Of a DNA stretch of 64,000 bases, positions 32,552-42,607 are shown in pieces. The stretch covers positions 1,142,371 through 1,206,370 of the forward strand of contig NC_023135.1 of assembly GCF_000511355.1 (NCBI RefSeq). The letters are read 5' to 3'. The notes beneath the pieces were generated by a model. The model worked only from the letters and a program-made list of their open reading frames with translations. It had not been told where the DNA came from and searched no databases. Position numbers and translations under genes: made by a program. The number at the start of each line of letters is the position of its first letter. The first letter of the stretch is position 1. The stretch is from Leisingera methylohalidivorans DSM 14336. Lineage in GTDB: Bacteria; Pseudomonadota; Alphaproteobacteria; Rhodobacterales; Rhodobacteraceae.

Positions 32552-33760
32552 ATGACTTCAATCATTTCATTCGGGATTCTGCTGGCCTTTGCGCTGGTGG
32601 TGTTCTGCGTGATCAAGTGGTGGAACGTCCGCAACGTCGGCGTGACCCCGGTCCACTTGTTCACCTTCATCGCAATTCTCTTCACCTCGGGGCTGGACGT
32701 GGGCCTGATCATGTTCCCGCTGGCCTGGGATTTCCCGCTTTATGCCGACACCGCGGCCGAGCCCGCCTACGGCTTCACCAACCCGCTGGCGCTGGAATTC
32801 GGCTTCTGGGGCTTCCTGATCTGGGGCTTCTACTTCCTGACGACCTTCTATTTCTGCGTGATCGAGCCGCGGGTGAAGTTCTTCGAGATCCCGCTGGTGA
32901 AATGGATCAACAACATCGTGATCATCGGCACCTGCGCCTTCACCGGCGCGCTGTTCCTGATCTACCTGCCGTATTACGCCACCTTCATGGGCGACGGCGA
33001 AACGGTGATCCCGGCCTTCTATGTCATCACCTTCCTGGTGATCCTGTTTGCCGCCTTCTCCTCGACCGACATCAAATACGTGCGCATTCTGTCCGTCGGA
33101 TCCACCGTGCTGTTCCTGGCGCTGATCCTCGGCATGTGGGCCTATTCCGGCATGGGTCTGGGCGCCTTCGGCGATACCGCCTCCAACATCGGCGGCTACT
33201 TTGCCAACATTCACAAATTCGTGCTGCCGCTGACCGACTACCACGAATTCTACCTGTTCTGGTGGTTCGCCTGGTCGATCATGATCGGCCAGTTCACCTC
33301 GCGCTTTGTCGGCGGGTTGCGCACCTGGCAGGTTCTGGCCGCGCTGCTGATCTTCCCGTCGATCCCGCTGGGTGTGTGGTTCTCGGTGCTTTACTACTAC
33401 CACCTGAACAGCATCGAGACGACGCTGCTGATCAACGTCTCCATGGTCGCGGTGGGCATCATCTTTGTGGTCAACTCCTTTGACTCGCTGATCCGCCTCT
33501 ACACCGACAACCTGAACCTGACGGCCAAGCGTTTCGGCACCATTCCTTATGTGCTGGGCAATGCGGTTGTTCTGTTTGTCCTCACCTTGGCATTCCAGAG
33601 CCAGTGGCTGCAGATCCAGTGGATCGGCACCGCGGTGATCGGCATCTACGTCGCCTGCCTGGCCTACATCGTGGTCTTCAAGCGCGGCGAAGTGATGAGC
33701 ATCACCGCCTCGCCCGAGGAAAACACGCTCGACTTCGACAAGATCAAGGCGGCCCACTAG
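32552..33760 (+). CDS. BCCT-like choline/betaine transporter
   Basis: A 402-residue protein with about ten to twelve hydrophobic segments and no long tails. The segment YLFWWFAWSIMIGQFTSRF followed by a Gly-Arg turn and IFPSIPLGVWFSVLYYYH resembles the conserved helix-8 region of betaine/choline/carnitine transporters (W-x-x-W...G-x-F-x-[AS]-R). It is shorter than usual BCCT proteins (500-700 residues), so a divergent branch is involved. Position between betI and betC strongly supports uptake of choline, choline-O-sulfate or betaine. AUG 32552 follows GGGAGG. The family call is moderate, the pathway role good. Confidence 0.75.
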   Translation: MTSIISFGILLAFALVVFCVIKWWNVRNVGVTPVHLFTFIAILFTSGLDVGLIMFPLAWDFPLYADTAAEPAYGFTNPLALEFGFWGFLIWGFYFLTTFYFCVIEPRVKFFEIPLVKWINNIVIIGTCAFTGALFLIYLPYYATFMGDGETVIPAFYVITFLVILFAAFSSTDIKYVRILSVGSTVLFLALILGMWAYSGMGLGAFGDTASNIGGYFANIHKFVLPLTDYHEFYLFWWFAWSIMIGQFTSRFVGGLRTWQVLAALLIFPSIPLGVWFSVLYYYHLNSIETTLLINVSMVAVGIIFVVNSFDSLIRLYTDNLNLTAKRFGTIPYVLGNAVVLFVLTLAFQSQWLQIQWIGTAVIGIYVACLAYIVVFKRGEVMSITASPEENTLDFDKIKAAH

Positions 33761-33815
33761 GGGCGGTCTCCCGGCTGGCCCCTGGTTTCCTTGAATGACG
33801 GGACCAGCCACCAAC

Positions 33816-33846
33816 CGCCTGGCAGTGCCTTCGGGCCTGCCAGGCG
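33816..33846 (+). terminator. Strong hairpin between the transporter gene and betC
   Basis: CGCCTGGCAG (33816-33825) pairs with CTGCCAGGCG (33837-33846); inside, GCC-TTCG-GGC forms a UUCG-capped stem. CCTTTCG follows, without a long T-run. Likely a partial terminator or an RNA processing/stabilising structure that sets different levels for transporter and enzymes. Confidence 0.6.
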
Positions 33847-33885
33847 CCTTTCGAAGAAACATCGCCAATACTTGGGAGGTCCGCG

Positions 33886-35394
33886 ATGAGTGCCCCGAAT
33901 ATCCTGATCCTGATGGTTGACCAACTGAATGGGACACTCTTCCCGGACGGCCCCGCCGACTGGCTGCATGCTCCGAACCTCAAGAAACTGGCAGAACGCT
34001 CCACCCGTTTCGCCAACGCCTATACCGCGTCGCCGCTGTGCGCGCCTGGCCGCGCCAGCTTCATGTCCGGCCAGCTGCCGTCGCGCACCGGCGTCTATGA
34101 CAACGCCGCCGAATTCCGCAGCGATATCCCCACCTATGCCCACCACCTGCGCCGGGCCGGCTATTACACCTGCCTCTCGGGCAAGATGCATTTTGTCGGC
34201 CCCGACCAGATGCACGGGTTCGAAGACCGCCTGACCACCGACATCTACCCGGCCGATTTCGGCTGGACCCCGGATTACCGCAAACCGGGCGAACGGATCG
34301 ACTGGTGGTATCACAACATGGGCTCGGTCACCGGGGCAGGGGTCGCGGAAACCTCCAACCAGATGGAGTACGACGACGAGGTCGCCTATAACGCCACCGC
34401 CAAACTGTATGAGCTGTCGCGCGGGCTGGACGATCGCCCCTGGGCGCTGACCGTCAGCTTCACCCACCCGCATGACCCCTATGTGGCGCGCAAGAAATAC
34501 TGGGATCTGTACGAGGATTGCGAGCATCTGCTGCCGCAAGTCCCGGCAATGGCCTATGACGACCACGACCCCCACGCGCAGCGGATCTTTGACGCCAACG
34601 ACTGGCGCAGCTTCGACATCACCGAAGACCACATCAAACGCTCCCGCCGCGCTTATTTCGCCAATATCTCCTATCTCGACGACAAGATCGGCGAGATCCT
34701 GAACGTGCTGGAAACCACGCGGCAGGAGGCGATCATCCTGTTTGTCTCCGACCACGGCGACATGCTGGGCGAGCGCGGATTGTGGTTCAAGATGAGCTTC
34801 TATGACGGCTCCTCGCGCGTGCCGCTGATGATCTCGGCGCCGGACCTGCCTGCGGGGCTGATCGAAACACCGGTCTCCACCCTGGATGTGACCCCGACGC
34901 TGGGCGCCTTGGCCGGTGTCGATATGGCCGAGATCGAACCCTGGACCGACGGTCACAACCTGGTGCCGCTGGCCACCGGCACGGAACGGACCGAACCGGT
35001 CGCCATCGAATACGCAGCCGAGGCCTCATATGCGCCGCTGGTGTCGCTCCGCTACGGCAAGTGGAAATACAACCGCTGCGCGCTGGACCCCGATCAACTG
35101 TTCGATCTGCAGGCCGACCCGCACGAGCTGACCAATCTGGCGGCCGATCCGGCCCATGCCGGAACGCTGGAAACCTTGCGCGCCAAATCAGACGCGCGCT
35201 GGAACCTCGGCCAGTTCGACGCCGAGGTGCGCGCCAGCCAGGCCCGCCGCTGGGTCGTCTACGAGGCCCTGCGCCAGGGCGGCTATTACCCCTGGGATTA
35301 CCAGCCGCTGCAAAAAGCATCCGAGCGCTACATGCGCAACCACATGGATCTCAACACCCTTGAGGAAAGCAAACGCTTCCCAAGGGGCGAGTAA
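33886..35394 (+). CDS. betC: Choline-sulfatase
   Basis: A 502-residue type I sulfatase that frees choline from choline-O-sulfate. LCAPGRASFMSGQLPSRTGV holds the CxPxR formylglycine motif with Cys-52; the usual third position Ser is Gly here. ILILMVDQLNGTLF near the start supplies the metal Asp, and FVSDHGDMLGERGLWFKMSF (about residue 285) the second metal pair and catalytic residues. The C-terminal Pfam choline-sulfatase extension (YEALRQGGYYPWDYQPLQ) is present. It follows the transporter by 125 bp and precedes betB by 63 bp. Confidence 0.95.
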   Translation: MSAPNILILMVDQLNGTLFPDGPADWLHAPNLKKLAERSTRFANAYTASPLCAPGRASFMSGQLPSRTGVYDNAAEFRSDIPTYAHHLRRAGYYTCLSGKMHFVGPDQMHGFEDRLTTDIYPADFGWTPDYRKPGERIDWWYHNMGSVTGAGVAETSNQMEYDDEVAYNATAKLYELSRGLDDRPWALTVSFTHPHDPYVARKKYWDLYEDCEHLLPQVPAMAYDDHDPHAQRIFDANDWRSFDITEDHIKRSRRAYFANISYLDDKIGEILNVLETTRQEAIILFVSDHGDMLGERGLWFKMSFYDGSSRVPLMISAPDLPAGLIETPVSTLDVTPTLGALAGVDMAEIEPWTDGHNLVPLATGTERTEPVAIEYAAEASYAPLVSLRYGKWKYNRCALDPDQLFDLQADPHELTNLAADPAHAGTLETLRAKSDARWNLGQFDAEVRASQARRWVVYEALRQGGYYPWDYQPLQKASERYMRNHMDLNTLEESKRFPRGE

Positions 35395-35457
35395 CCCGAA
35401 TTCAGTATCCGGCCAGTTCTGCTGGCCCTCAATATCCCCGCCGGAGGCATGAAAACC

Positions 35458-36915
35458 ATGACACACCCCGCACAGCCCAAAGCCAGCCATTTCATCAACG
35501 GCGCCTACGTCGAAGACACTGCCGGCACCCCGATCCCGGTGATCTATGCCGCGACGGGCGAGCAGATCGCCACTGTCCACGCCGCCACCCCGGCAATCGT
35601 CGAACAGGCGCTGTCCACCGCTAAGGAAGCCCAGAAAGAATGGGCGAAAATGACCGGCACCGAACGCGGCCGCGTTCTGCGCCGGGCCGCCGACATCATG
35701 CGCGAGCGCAACCACGGCCTTTCGGTGCTGGAAACCTACGACACCGGCAAACCGCTGCAGGAAACGCTCGTGGCCGACGCCACCTCCGGCGCCGACGCGC
35801 TGGAATATTTCGGCGGCCTCGCGGCCTCGCTCACCGGCGAACACATCCCGCTGGGCGAGGATTGGGTCTACACCAAACGCGAGGCCCTGGGCCTCTGCGT
35901 CGGCATCGGCGCCTGGAACTATCCCACCCAGATTGCCTGCTGGAAGGGCGCGCCTGCGCTGGCCTGCGGCAACTCGATGGTGTTCAAGCCCTCCGAGACG
36001 ACCCCGCTCTGCGCCTTGAAAGTGGCCGAAATCCTGATCGAGGCCGGCGCCCCCGCAGGCGTGTTCAATGTCGTTCAGGGCATGGGCGAGGTTGGCGGCG
36101 CGCTGGTCACCGACCCGCGCGTCGACAAGGTCTCGCTCACCGGCTCGGTGCCGACCGGCAAAAAGGTCTACGCCGCCGCCGCTGCGGGGATGAAGCACGT
36201 CACCATGGAACTGGGCGGCAAGTCGCCGCTGATCATCTTCGATGACGCCGACATCGACAACGCCGTCGGCGGCGCCATCAACGGCAACTTCTACTCCTCC
36301 GGCCAGGTCTGCTCCAACGGCACCCGGGTGTTTGTGCAGAAGGGCATCAAGGAGAAATTCCTTGCCCGCCTCGCCGAGCGCACCGGCAACGCCATTCTGG
36401 GCGACCCGATGGATGAGTCCACCAGCTTCGGCCCGATGGTGACTGAGAACCAGATGAACATCGTGCTGGGCTACATCGAAAAGGGCAAAGCCGAAGGCGC
36501 CCGCCTGATCTGCGGCGGCAAGCGCGCCGATATGGACGGCTACTTCATCGAGCCCACCGTGTTTGCTGACGTGACCGACGATATGACCATCGCGCGCGAG
36601 GAAATCTTCGGCCCGGTTATGTCGGTGCTGGATTTCGACACCGAGGAAGAAGTCGTGGCCCGCGCCAATGACACCGAATTCGGCCTGTCCGCCGGTGTCT
36701 TCACCAAGGATTTCACCCGTGCGCACCGGGTGATCGGCAATCTTGAGGCCGGCAGCTGCTTCATCAACTCCTACAACGACGCGCCGGTCGAGGCGCCGTT
36801 CGGCGGTGTGAAAGCCTCCGGCGTGGGCCGCGAGAACTCGAAAGAGGCGATCAAGCACTTCAGCCAGGTGAAATCCGTCTACGTCCGCATGGGCGACGTC
36901 GAAGCGGCGTTCTGA
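35458..36915 (+). CDS. betB: Betaine aldehyde dehydrogenase
   Basis: A 485-residue NAD(P)-dependent aldehyde dehydrogenase oxidising betaine aldehyde to glycine betaine. [17 protein letters not shown] and [10 protein letters not shown] bind the nucleotide, [16 protein letters not shown] holds the general-base Glu, and [14 protein letters not shown] the nucleophile Cys-285. SNGTR after the Cys is typical of BetB. ATG 35449 touches GGAGG (35443-35447), whereas ATG 35458 is 10 bp away; the latter is chosen, and the difference is three residues. Encoded between betC and betA. Confidence 0.95.
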   Translation: MTHPAQPKASHFINGAYVEDTAGTPIPVIYAATGEQIATVHAATPAIVEQALSTAKEAQKEWAKMTGTERGRVLRRAADIMRERNHGLSVLETYDTGKPLQETLVADATSGADALEYFGGLAASLTGEHIPLGEDWVYTKREALGLCVGIGAWNYPTQIACWKGAPALACGNSMVFKPSETTPLCALKVAEILIEAGAPAGVFNVVQGMGEVGGALVTDPRVDKVSLTGSVPTGKKVYAAAAAGMKHVTMELGGKSPLIIFDDADIDNAVGGAINGNFYSSGQVCSNGTRVFVQKGIKEKFLARLAERTGNAILGDPMDESTSFGPMVTENQMNIVLGYIEKGKAEGARLICGGKRADMDGYFIEPTVFADVTDDMTIAREEIFGPVMSVLDFDTEEEVVARANDTEFGLSAGVFTKDFTRAHRVIGNLEAGSCFINSYNDAPVEAPFGGVKASGVGRENSKEAIKHFSQVKSVYVRMGDVEAAF

Positions 36916-37023
36916 CCGGCACCCGTCTGAAAACAACGGCCGGGCAGGGCGCGCCCCGCGCCCGCCCAATCTGAAGAAAACGGCAGCAGTCCAGATCTTC
37001 CGGCTGCCGGATGGAGAGTAGAA

Positions 37024-38679
37024 ATGAACGCGGATTATGTGATTGTCGGGGCCGGGTCTGCCGGCTGTGCAATGGCCTACCGGCTGTCTGAGGCCGGCAA
37101 GAAAGTCCTGGTGATCGAACACGGCGGCACCGATGCCGGGCCGCTCATCCAGATGCCGGGCGCGCTCAGCTACCCGATGAACATGAGCCTTTACGACTGG
37201 GGCTATAAATCCCAGCCCGAACCGCATCTGGGCGGCCGCGAGCTGGTCTGCCCGCGCGGCAAGGTGATCGGCGGCTCCTCTTCGATCAACGGCATGGTTT
37301 ATGTGCGCGGCCACGCAGGCGACTACAACCACTGGGCCGACAGCGGTGCCGCGGGCTGGTCCTATGCCGACGTGCTGCCCTATTTCAAACGCATGGAAAC
37401 CTGGAACGGCCGCGGCCATGGCGGCGATCCGGACTGGCGCGGCAAGGACGGCCCGCTGCATGTGACCCGCGGCCCCCGCGACAACCCGCTGCATGACGCT
37501 TTCGTCAGGGCCGGCGAACAGGCCGGCTACCCGGTCACATCCGACTACAACGGTGAACAGCAGGAAGGCTTCGGCCCGATGGAAATGACGGTCTACAAAG
37601 GCCGCCGCTGGTCCGCCGCCAACGCCTATCTGCGCCCGGCGCTGAAGCGCAGCAACTGCGATATGATCCGCGCTTTCGCCCGCAAGGTGGTGATCGAGGA
37701 CGGCCGCGCCGTGGGGGTCGAGATCGAACGCGGCGGCAAGGTCGAGGTGATCCGCGCAAATGCCGAGGTGATCCTGGCGGCCTCCTCGCTGAACTCGCCC
37801 AAGATGCTGATGCTGTCGGGCATCGGCCCGGCCAAACATCTGGCCGAACATGGCATCGAGGTGGTTGCCGACCGGCCCGGCGTGGGCCAGAACCTGCAGG
37901 ACCACCTGGAGTTTTACTTCCAGTTCGCCTGCAAACAGCCGATCACCCTGTTCAAATACTGGAACCTCTTCGGCAAGGCGCTGGTGGGGGCGCAGTGGCT
38001 GTTCACCAAGACCGGCCTGGGGGCGTCGAACCAGTTCGAAAGCGCCGCCTTTGTCCGCTCCGGCAAGGGCGTGGACTATCCGGACATCATGTACCACTTC
38101 CTGCCCATTGCCGTCCGCTACGACGGTCAGGCCGCAGCCGAAGGCCACGGCTTCCAGGCCCATGTCGGTCCGATGCGCTCCGGGTCGCGCGGCGCGGTCA
38201 CGCTGAACTCTGCCGATCCGAAAGATGCGCCAAGCATCCTGTTCAACTACATGTCGACCGAACAGGACTGGATCGACTTCCGCAAATGCGTGCGCCTCAC
38301 CCGCGAGATCTTTGCCCAGGACGCGATGAAGCCGTTCCTCAAGCACGAGATCCAGCCCGGCATGGATCTGCAGACCGACGACGAGATCGACGGCTTCCTG
38401 CGCGAGCATGTGGAAAGCGCCTATCACCCCTGCGGCACCTGCAAAATGGGTGCTGCGGAGGATCCGATGTCGGTGGTTGACCCGGAATGCCGTGTCATCG
38501 GCGTCGATGGCCTGCGGGTTGCCGACAGCTCGATCTTCCCGCGCATCACCAACGGCAACCTCAACGGCCCGTCGATCATGACCGGCGAGAAGGCCTCCGA
38601 CCACATCCTGGGCCGCCGCCTGCCGTCGTCGAACGCCGAGCCGTGGTTCAACCCGAACTGGCGCGAAGCGCAGCGCTGA
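37024..38679 (+). CDS. betA: Choline dehydrogenase
   Basis: A 551-residue FAD-dependent GMC oxidoreductase that oxidises choline to betaine aldehyde at the membrane. [20 protein letters not shown] (GxGxxG at 9-14) binds [23 protein letters not shown] and [17 protein letters not shown] are the two GMC signatures, and [10 protein letters not shown] contains the active-site His (about residue 467). Length and motif order match BetA. It is the last gene of the bet run and is followed by an intrinsic terminator. Confidence 0.96.
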   Translation: MNADYVIVGAGSAGCAMAYRLSEAGKKVLVIEHGGTDAGPLIQMPGALSYPMNMSLYDWGYKSQPEPHLGGRELVCPRGKVIGGSSSINGMVYVRGHAGDYNHWADSGAAGWSYADVLPYFKRMETWNGRGHGGDPDWRGKDGPLHVTRGPRDNPLHDAFVRAGEQAGYPVTSDYNGEQQEGFGPMEMTVYKGRRWSAANAYLRPALKRSNCDMIRAFARKVVIEDGRAVGVEIERGGKVEVIRANAEVILAASSLNSPKMLMLSGIGPAKHLAEHGIEVVADRPGVGQNLQDHLEFYFQFACKQPITLFKYWNLFGKALVGAQWLFTKTGLGASNQFESAAFVRSGKGVDYPDIMYHFLPIAVRYDGQAAAEGHGFQAHVGPMRSGSRGAVTLNSADPKDAPSILFNYMSTEQDWIDFRKCVRLTREIFAQDAMKPFLKHEIQPGMDLQTDDEIDGFLREHVESAYHPCGTCKMGAAEDPMSVVDPECRVIGVDGLRVADSSIFPRITNGNLNGPSIMTGEKASDHILGRRLPSSNAEPWFNPNWREAQR

Positions 38680-38697
38680 TCCTGTTGCGCTGCCAGC

Positions 38698-38737
38698 AAG
38701 CCGCCCGCCACCTCCCCTTTACGCGGGCGGCTTATTT
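38698..38737 (+). terminator. Intrinsic terminator of the bet operon
   Basis: AAGCCGCCCGC (38698-38708) pairs with GCGGGCGGCTT (38723-38733), an 11-bp stem, followed by ATTTCC. It starts 19 bp after the betA stop. Confidence 0.78.
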
Positions 38738-38891
38738 CCTGCCTGAAAGACAGCCCGGCAATCAGCGCTGCCGCCGCATCCATTGATCTGCGCCTCGGCG
38801 GCCGGGCAGGGGCGCTGTCCCGGTTTTTGCCTCGGGTCAGTTGCTTCCAGATCGTACTCAGATCGGACTTGGGCCGCAGCCCCACTGCCGC

Positions 38892-39707
38892 TCACTCCCG
38901 CAGGAACGCTTCCCCAGCCGCCAGGCCTGCATCCCAGGTCGCCTGGATCTTCGCTGGATCGGTGAAGTCTATCTTGTCCGCAGGAACTTCCTCAGCGGGC
39001 CAGACATACAGCCGCCCGGCCACCTGCGGCAGGCGTTTGTAGGGCCGCGTCAGCACCACCAGCGTGCGCCCGTCATCCGGCTCCGGCATAGGGGCCTGAT
39101 CGGCCATGCCGCCATCAATCACCGCCATCCCGTCCCAGCGGGGCGGTTTGAACACCGGCGGGATGGTTGCGGCGAACCGCACCAGATCGGCCAGCCTGCC
39201 ATTGCGCGCCGCAATCCGGGCATCCACCAGGCTGGAGGTGACGCCGAACCGTTCCGCCCAGTTGAAATGCGGCGAGCCGACGATATGCAGCTCCGCTTCA
39301 TAGGCCAGGGTCGCCAGGCTGCCGGTCAGGCCCGCCCAGCGGTCCGAAGGCGGGTGGCCCAGCAGGATCTGGGACTGCGGCCCGGCTGCAACCCGCGCCA
39401 GGGCGTCACCGTCCAGCACCCGGCTGACGACCTCCGCATAAACCCGCTGATGCGGCGTCAGCCGGTCTGCCCCGGGCTTGTGCCAGTTCAGGTTGCGATC
39501 AGTGCTGCGGAACGCCTCTTTCATCTCTGCCAGCACCCGCTCGCCGCGGCCGGCGAGGAACCCGGCCAGCGTCAGCGCGCCGCCCGAGACCCCGGTCACG
39601 CGGGCGGGCTGCAGCGGCAGCTCTTCTTCGATGGCATGCAGAAAGCCGCCCTGCCAGAAACACCGGCATCCGCCGCCGGACAGGACCAGTTGTTCAAATG
39701 CTGCCAT
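38892..39707 (-). CDS. Patatin-like phospholipase
   Basis: A 271-residue serine lipid acyl hydrolase. Residues 9-21 carry the Gly-rich oxyanion motif (LSGGGCRCFWQGG, in place of the common GGGxRG), GVSGG at 39-43 provides nucleophile Ser-41, and AVIDGGMADQAP contains the catalytic Asp of the Ser-Asp dyad. No signal peptide, so a cytoplasmic or translocated enzyme. Starts at ATG 39707 or 39713 are equally possible. It stands alone between the bet terminator and the ScfR gene. Confidence 0.88.
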   Translation of the reverse strand: MAAFEQLVLSGGGCRCFWQGGFLHAIEEELPLQPARVTGVSGGALTLAGFLAGRGERVLAEMKEAFRSTDRNLNWHKPGADRLTPHQRVYAEVVSRVLDGDALARVAAGPQSQILLGHPPSDRWAGLTGSLATLAYEAELHIVGSPHFNWAERFGVTSSLVDARIAARNGRLADLVRFAATIPPVFKPPRWDGMAVIDGGMADQAPMPEPDDGRTLVVLTRPYKRLPQVAGRLYVWPAEEVPADKIDFTDPAKIQATWDAGLAAGEAFLRE

Positions 39708-39751
39708 GGGCACCAGCCTAGAACGCCCGGCGCACCCAGGCCAGCCGTTCT

Positions 39752-41140
39752 TCAGCTCACCTCATAGGGCAGCACGCCGCGCTGGTCGGTGTTGATGGTC
39801 AGCCGCCGTTCCAGCGGCGGCACCGAGCGCTGATGGCAATCCTTCCGCTCGCAGATCCGGCAGGAGATGCCGATCGGCTCATAGGCGCTGTCCTGGCTTA
39901 CATCCATCCCGTCCGCATAGACCAGCGCCTCGGCGTGCCGTACTTCGCAGCCCAGCGAAATCGCATAGCGCCGCACCGGGGCGCCGAAGGATCCGCCCGG
40001 CTTCGACACATCCCGCGCCAGCGAGATATAGCGCACCCCGTCCGGCGTCTCGGCCAGCTGGCGCAGGAACCGGCCCGGGGTCTCAAACGCGCGGTGCACA
40101 TTCCACAGCGGGCAGGCGCCGCCGAAACGGGCGAATTGCAGCCGGGTGGCCGAATGGCGCTTGGTGATGGTGCCCGCCTGATCGACGCGCACGAAAAAGA
40201 ACGGCACCCCCTTGGCGCCGGGCCGCTGCATGGTCGACAGCCGGTGCGCGATCTGCTCGATCGAGGCGCCAAAGCGGATCGCCAGCAGCTCCAGGTCATG
40301 ACGGCAGGTCTGTGCCGCCTCCAGGAACCGCGTGTAGGGCATCAAGGCGGCGCCGGCGAAATAATTGGCAAGGCCGATCTTGGCGATCGCGCGGGCCTCC
40401 TCGCTCTGGAACTTTGCAAAATCCAGCGTTGCTTCCAGCAGCGCGTTCTGCCGCAGCAGCGCCACCTGCAGCAGCATCTGAAACAGCTGCGTCTGCGGCG
40501 CCGAGCGGTTGGACAGATGCAGCACCCCTGCCGCCGCATCATAGCGGCGCAAACCCTCCATCTCGGACTGGCGCACGGTGACGCCGCCGCGCTCCAGCTC
40601 GGCCACGGCCGCGGCGCGGATATCGCTGGCGGCGGCAAAATGCTCTGCCGCGTGGTCCACCGCGTCGATGTAATTGTCGCAGTAGTGGAAGAAATCCCGC
40701 ACCTCCTCCCAGGGGGAGGCCTGAATGCGCGCATCTTCCCGGCCCAGTGCCTCGTCCAGCGACGCCAGCCGCTCATGGGTCTGCCGGTAGGCGCGGTGCA
40801 GCGACAGAAACGCCCGCGCCAGGGCCGGCGCATTGGAGGCGGTCAGCCGCAGATCCGCCAGCGGCGGCGCCTCGTCGGCAAACACCGGATCCGCCATCGC
40901 CTCGCGCATGTCGCTGACCAGCCGCTCGCTGTCACCGGCGCTCAGCTCGGTCACATCCATGCCGAATTCCTGCGCCAGCGCCAGCACCACCGTGGTCGAC
41001 ACCGGGCGGTTGTTGTTCTCCATCTGGTTCAGATAGGGCAGCGAGACCCCCAGCTTGGCGGCAAAATCCTTTTGCGTCAGCTCCAGCCGCTGCCGCATTT
41101 CACGCAGCTTGGCGCCGGCATACAATTTCTGGGTGGCCAT
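39752..41140 (-). CDS. pccR: Short-chain fatty acyl-CoA regulator (ScfR/PccR/RamB family)
   Basis: A 462-residue regulator. Residues 9-65 are an XRE helix-turn-helix (KLREMRQRLELTQKDFAAKL with GVSLPYLNQMENNNRPVS); the middle has an IrrE/ImmA-like helical segment (SNRSAPQTQLFQMLLQVALL), and the C-terminal DUF2083 domain ends in a cysteine cluster (ISCRICERKDCHQR). This domain order defines ScfR proteins; PccR of Rhodobacter sphaeroides controls propionyl-CoA carboxylase and recognises TTTGCAAA-type sites (from memory). The pcc genes lie 6 kb downstream here, and similar sites flank both this gene and pccB, so PccR is the likely identity. Confidence 0.88.
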   Translation of the reverse strand: MATQKLYAGAKLREMRQRLELTQKDFAAKLGVSLPYLNQMENNNRPVSTTVVLALAQEFGMDVTELSAGDSERLVSDMREAMADPVFADEAPPLADLRLTASNAPALARAFLSLHRAYRQTHERLASLDEALGREDARIQASPWEEVRDFFHYCDNYIDAVDHAAEHFAAASDIRAAAVAELERGGVTVRQSEMEGLRRYDAAAGVLHLSNRSAPQTQLFQMLLQVALLRQNALLEATLDFAKFQSEEARAIAKIGLANYFAGAALMPYTRFLEAAQTCRHDLELLAIRFGASIEQIAHRLSTMQRPGAKGVPFFFVRVDQAGTITKRHSATRLQFARFGGACPLWNVHRAFETPGRFLRQLAETPDGVRYISLARDVSKPGGSFGAPVRRYAISLGCEVRHAEALVYADGMDVSQDSAYEPIGISCRICERKDCHQRSVPPLERRLTINTDQRGVLPYEVS

Positions 41141-41150
41141 GAGGCGCGCC

Positions 41151-41188
41151 TTTGCAAATCCAATTCTTGCGAAGAGTATAATTGCAAA
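41151..41188. promoter_or_regulatory. TTTGCAAA-like sites upstream of the ScfR gene
   Basis: TTTGCAAA (41151-41158), TTGCGAA (41167-41173) and TTGCAAA (41182-41188) have their GC centres exactly 15 bp apart. They lie 10-50 bp before the regulator start on the minus strand. Likely autoregulatory binding sites of the encoded regulator. Confidence 0.7.
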
Positions 41189-41215
41189 TCCGGGGCTGCA
41201 AGCCCGGCGCGGGGC

Positions 41216-42427
41216 TTATGCGCCGATCTGCCGCTCCCGCCAGACCACCATCAGGATCGCCACCAGCCCGCTGATGGCGGTGGCGAACATGATCGCCAGC
41301 AACGGCACCGCGGTGGAGCCCGGCACCAGCAGCATGCCGGCAAACGCGCTGAGCGCAGCACCTGCACCGATCATGATCGCGCCGCTGAGGCCGGATGCGG
41401 TGCCCGCCAGATGCGGGCGCACGGAAATGGCGCCGGCAGTGGCATTGGGGATCGCCATGCCATTGCCCAGGCCGATAAAGCACATCAGCCCGAAGAAGGT
41501 ATAGACGGTATCCGCCCCGGCCATCGCAATCAGCAGCGACAGCAGAACCCCGCCGCCATTGATGACACAGCCCCACAGCACCATCCGGTTGATGCCAAGC
41601 CGGGTGGAATAGCGCCCGGAGATGAAGTTGCCGGCAAAATAGCCCACCGCCGGCGCCGCAAAATACACTCCCAGCTCTGCGGTGCTGAGGCCATAGACCT
41701 CGGTGCCGACAAATGGCGCGCCGCCCAGATAGGCAAAAAAGGCGCCCGACGCCAGGCCGGACGACAGCGAATAGCCCCAGAACCGGGGCGAGCGCAGCAG
41801 CTCGGGATACTCGCGGAACTGCGCCGCCAGCGTCTTGCCGCTTTTGTGGGCGGTCTCGCCGAAATCGGTAAAGGTGATGGCCAGCGTCGCCGCACCGACC
41901 AGGAACAGCATCCAGAAATTGGCCTTCCAGCCCATCCACTGATCCAGAAAGCCGCCGATCGCAGGGCCGATCATCGGCACGATGGCCATGCCCATGGTGA
42001 CATAGCCGATCATGCTGGCAGCTTCGTTGCTGTCATACATGTCGCGCACCGCCGCCCGGCTCAGCACCATGGTGGCAGCCACCACAGTCTGCGCCACCCG
42101 GAACAGCAGAAAGATTTCGGCCGTCGGCGCATAGATGCAGCCCAGGGTCGCCAGCAGGAACAGCGCAATGCTGACCAGGATCACCGGCCGCCGCCCCATC
42201 TGGTCCGAAATCGGCCCGACAAAGATCTGCACCACCGCGTTGCCCGCCAGATACAGCGCCACCGACAGCTGCATCACCCGGTAATCAACCGCGTAATAGT
42301 CAGCCATGCCTGCCAGCGACGGCAGATGCAGGTTCATGCCAAGCGCCGACAGCCCGGCAAGCAGGATCAGGGTGAAAATGCGCGGAGGCGTCCGCTGGCC
42401 GGACAAGCGGTGATTATAAGTGGACAT
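41216..42427 (-). CDS. Bcr/CflA-type MFS multidrug efflux transporter
   Basis: A 403-residue 12-helix major facilitator. LGMNLHLPSLAGMADYYAV, VQIFVGPISDQMGRRPVIL (motif A) and LSRAAVRDMYDSNEAA with GMAIVPMIGPAIGGFL (motif C) are the marks of the Bcr/CflA drug:proton antiporters. It ends 75 bp upstream of the regulator start on the same strand, so the regulator could be transcribed from its own promoter or by read-through. No drug specificity can be given. Confidence 0.92.
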   Translation of the reverse strand: MSTYNHRLSGQRTPPRIFTLILLAGLSALGMNLHLPSLAGMADYYAVDYRVMQLSVALYLAGNAVVQIFVGPISDQMGRRPVILVSIALFLLATLGCIYAPTAEIFLLFRVAQTVVAATMVLSRAAVRDMYDSNEAASMIGYVTMGMAIVPMIGPAIGGFLDQWMGWKANFWMLFLVGAATLAITFTDFGETAHKSGKTLAAQFREYPELLRSPRFWGYSLSSGLASGAFFAYLGGAPFVGTEVYGLSTAELGVYFAAPAVGYFAGNFISGRYSTRLGINRMVLWGCVINGGGVLLSLLIAMAGADTVYTFFGLMCFIGLGNGMAIPNATAGAISVRPHLAGTASGLSGAIMIGAGAALSAFAGMLLVPGSTAVPLLAIMFATAISGLVAILMVVWRERQIGA

Positions 42428-42607
42428 ACCATCGGGTTAGAGCAGTCAGCCCGTCTTGTCCATCAGTCCATCGCACCTCTGGGCAGAAGGGTGCCGCAGC
42501 GTCAAAAGACTCTTGCGTGAAATTCAAAGCCTCACCTATGGTTGCTTGAGCACTCCATTTTTCACGCGTTTCCCTTAGGCTTGGCCTTTTTTCTGTTGAG
42601 GTGACCC

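Noticed and set aside
35188..38604. 1138-codon open frame on the minus strand
   Set aside because: It is the antisense shadow of betC, betB and betA; it is His/Gly/Ala/Asp-rich with no recognisable domain, and the plus-strand genes are certain.
39833..42520. 895-codon open frame on the plus strand
   Set aside because: It lies opposite the ScfR and MFS genes and is Gln/Arg/His-rich, typical of reverse-strand reading in GC-rich DNA.
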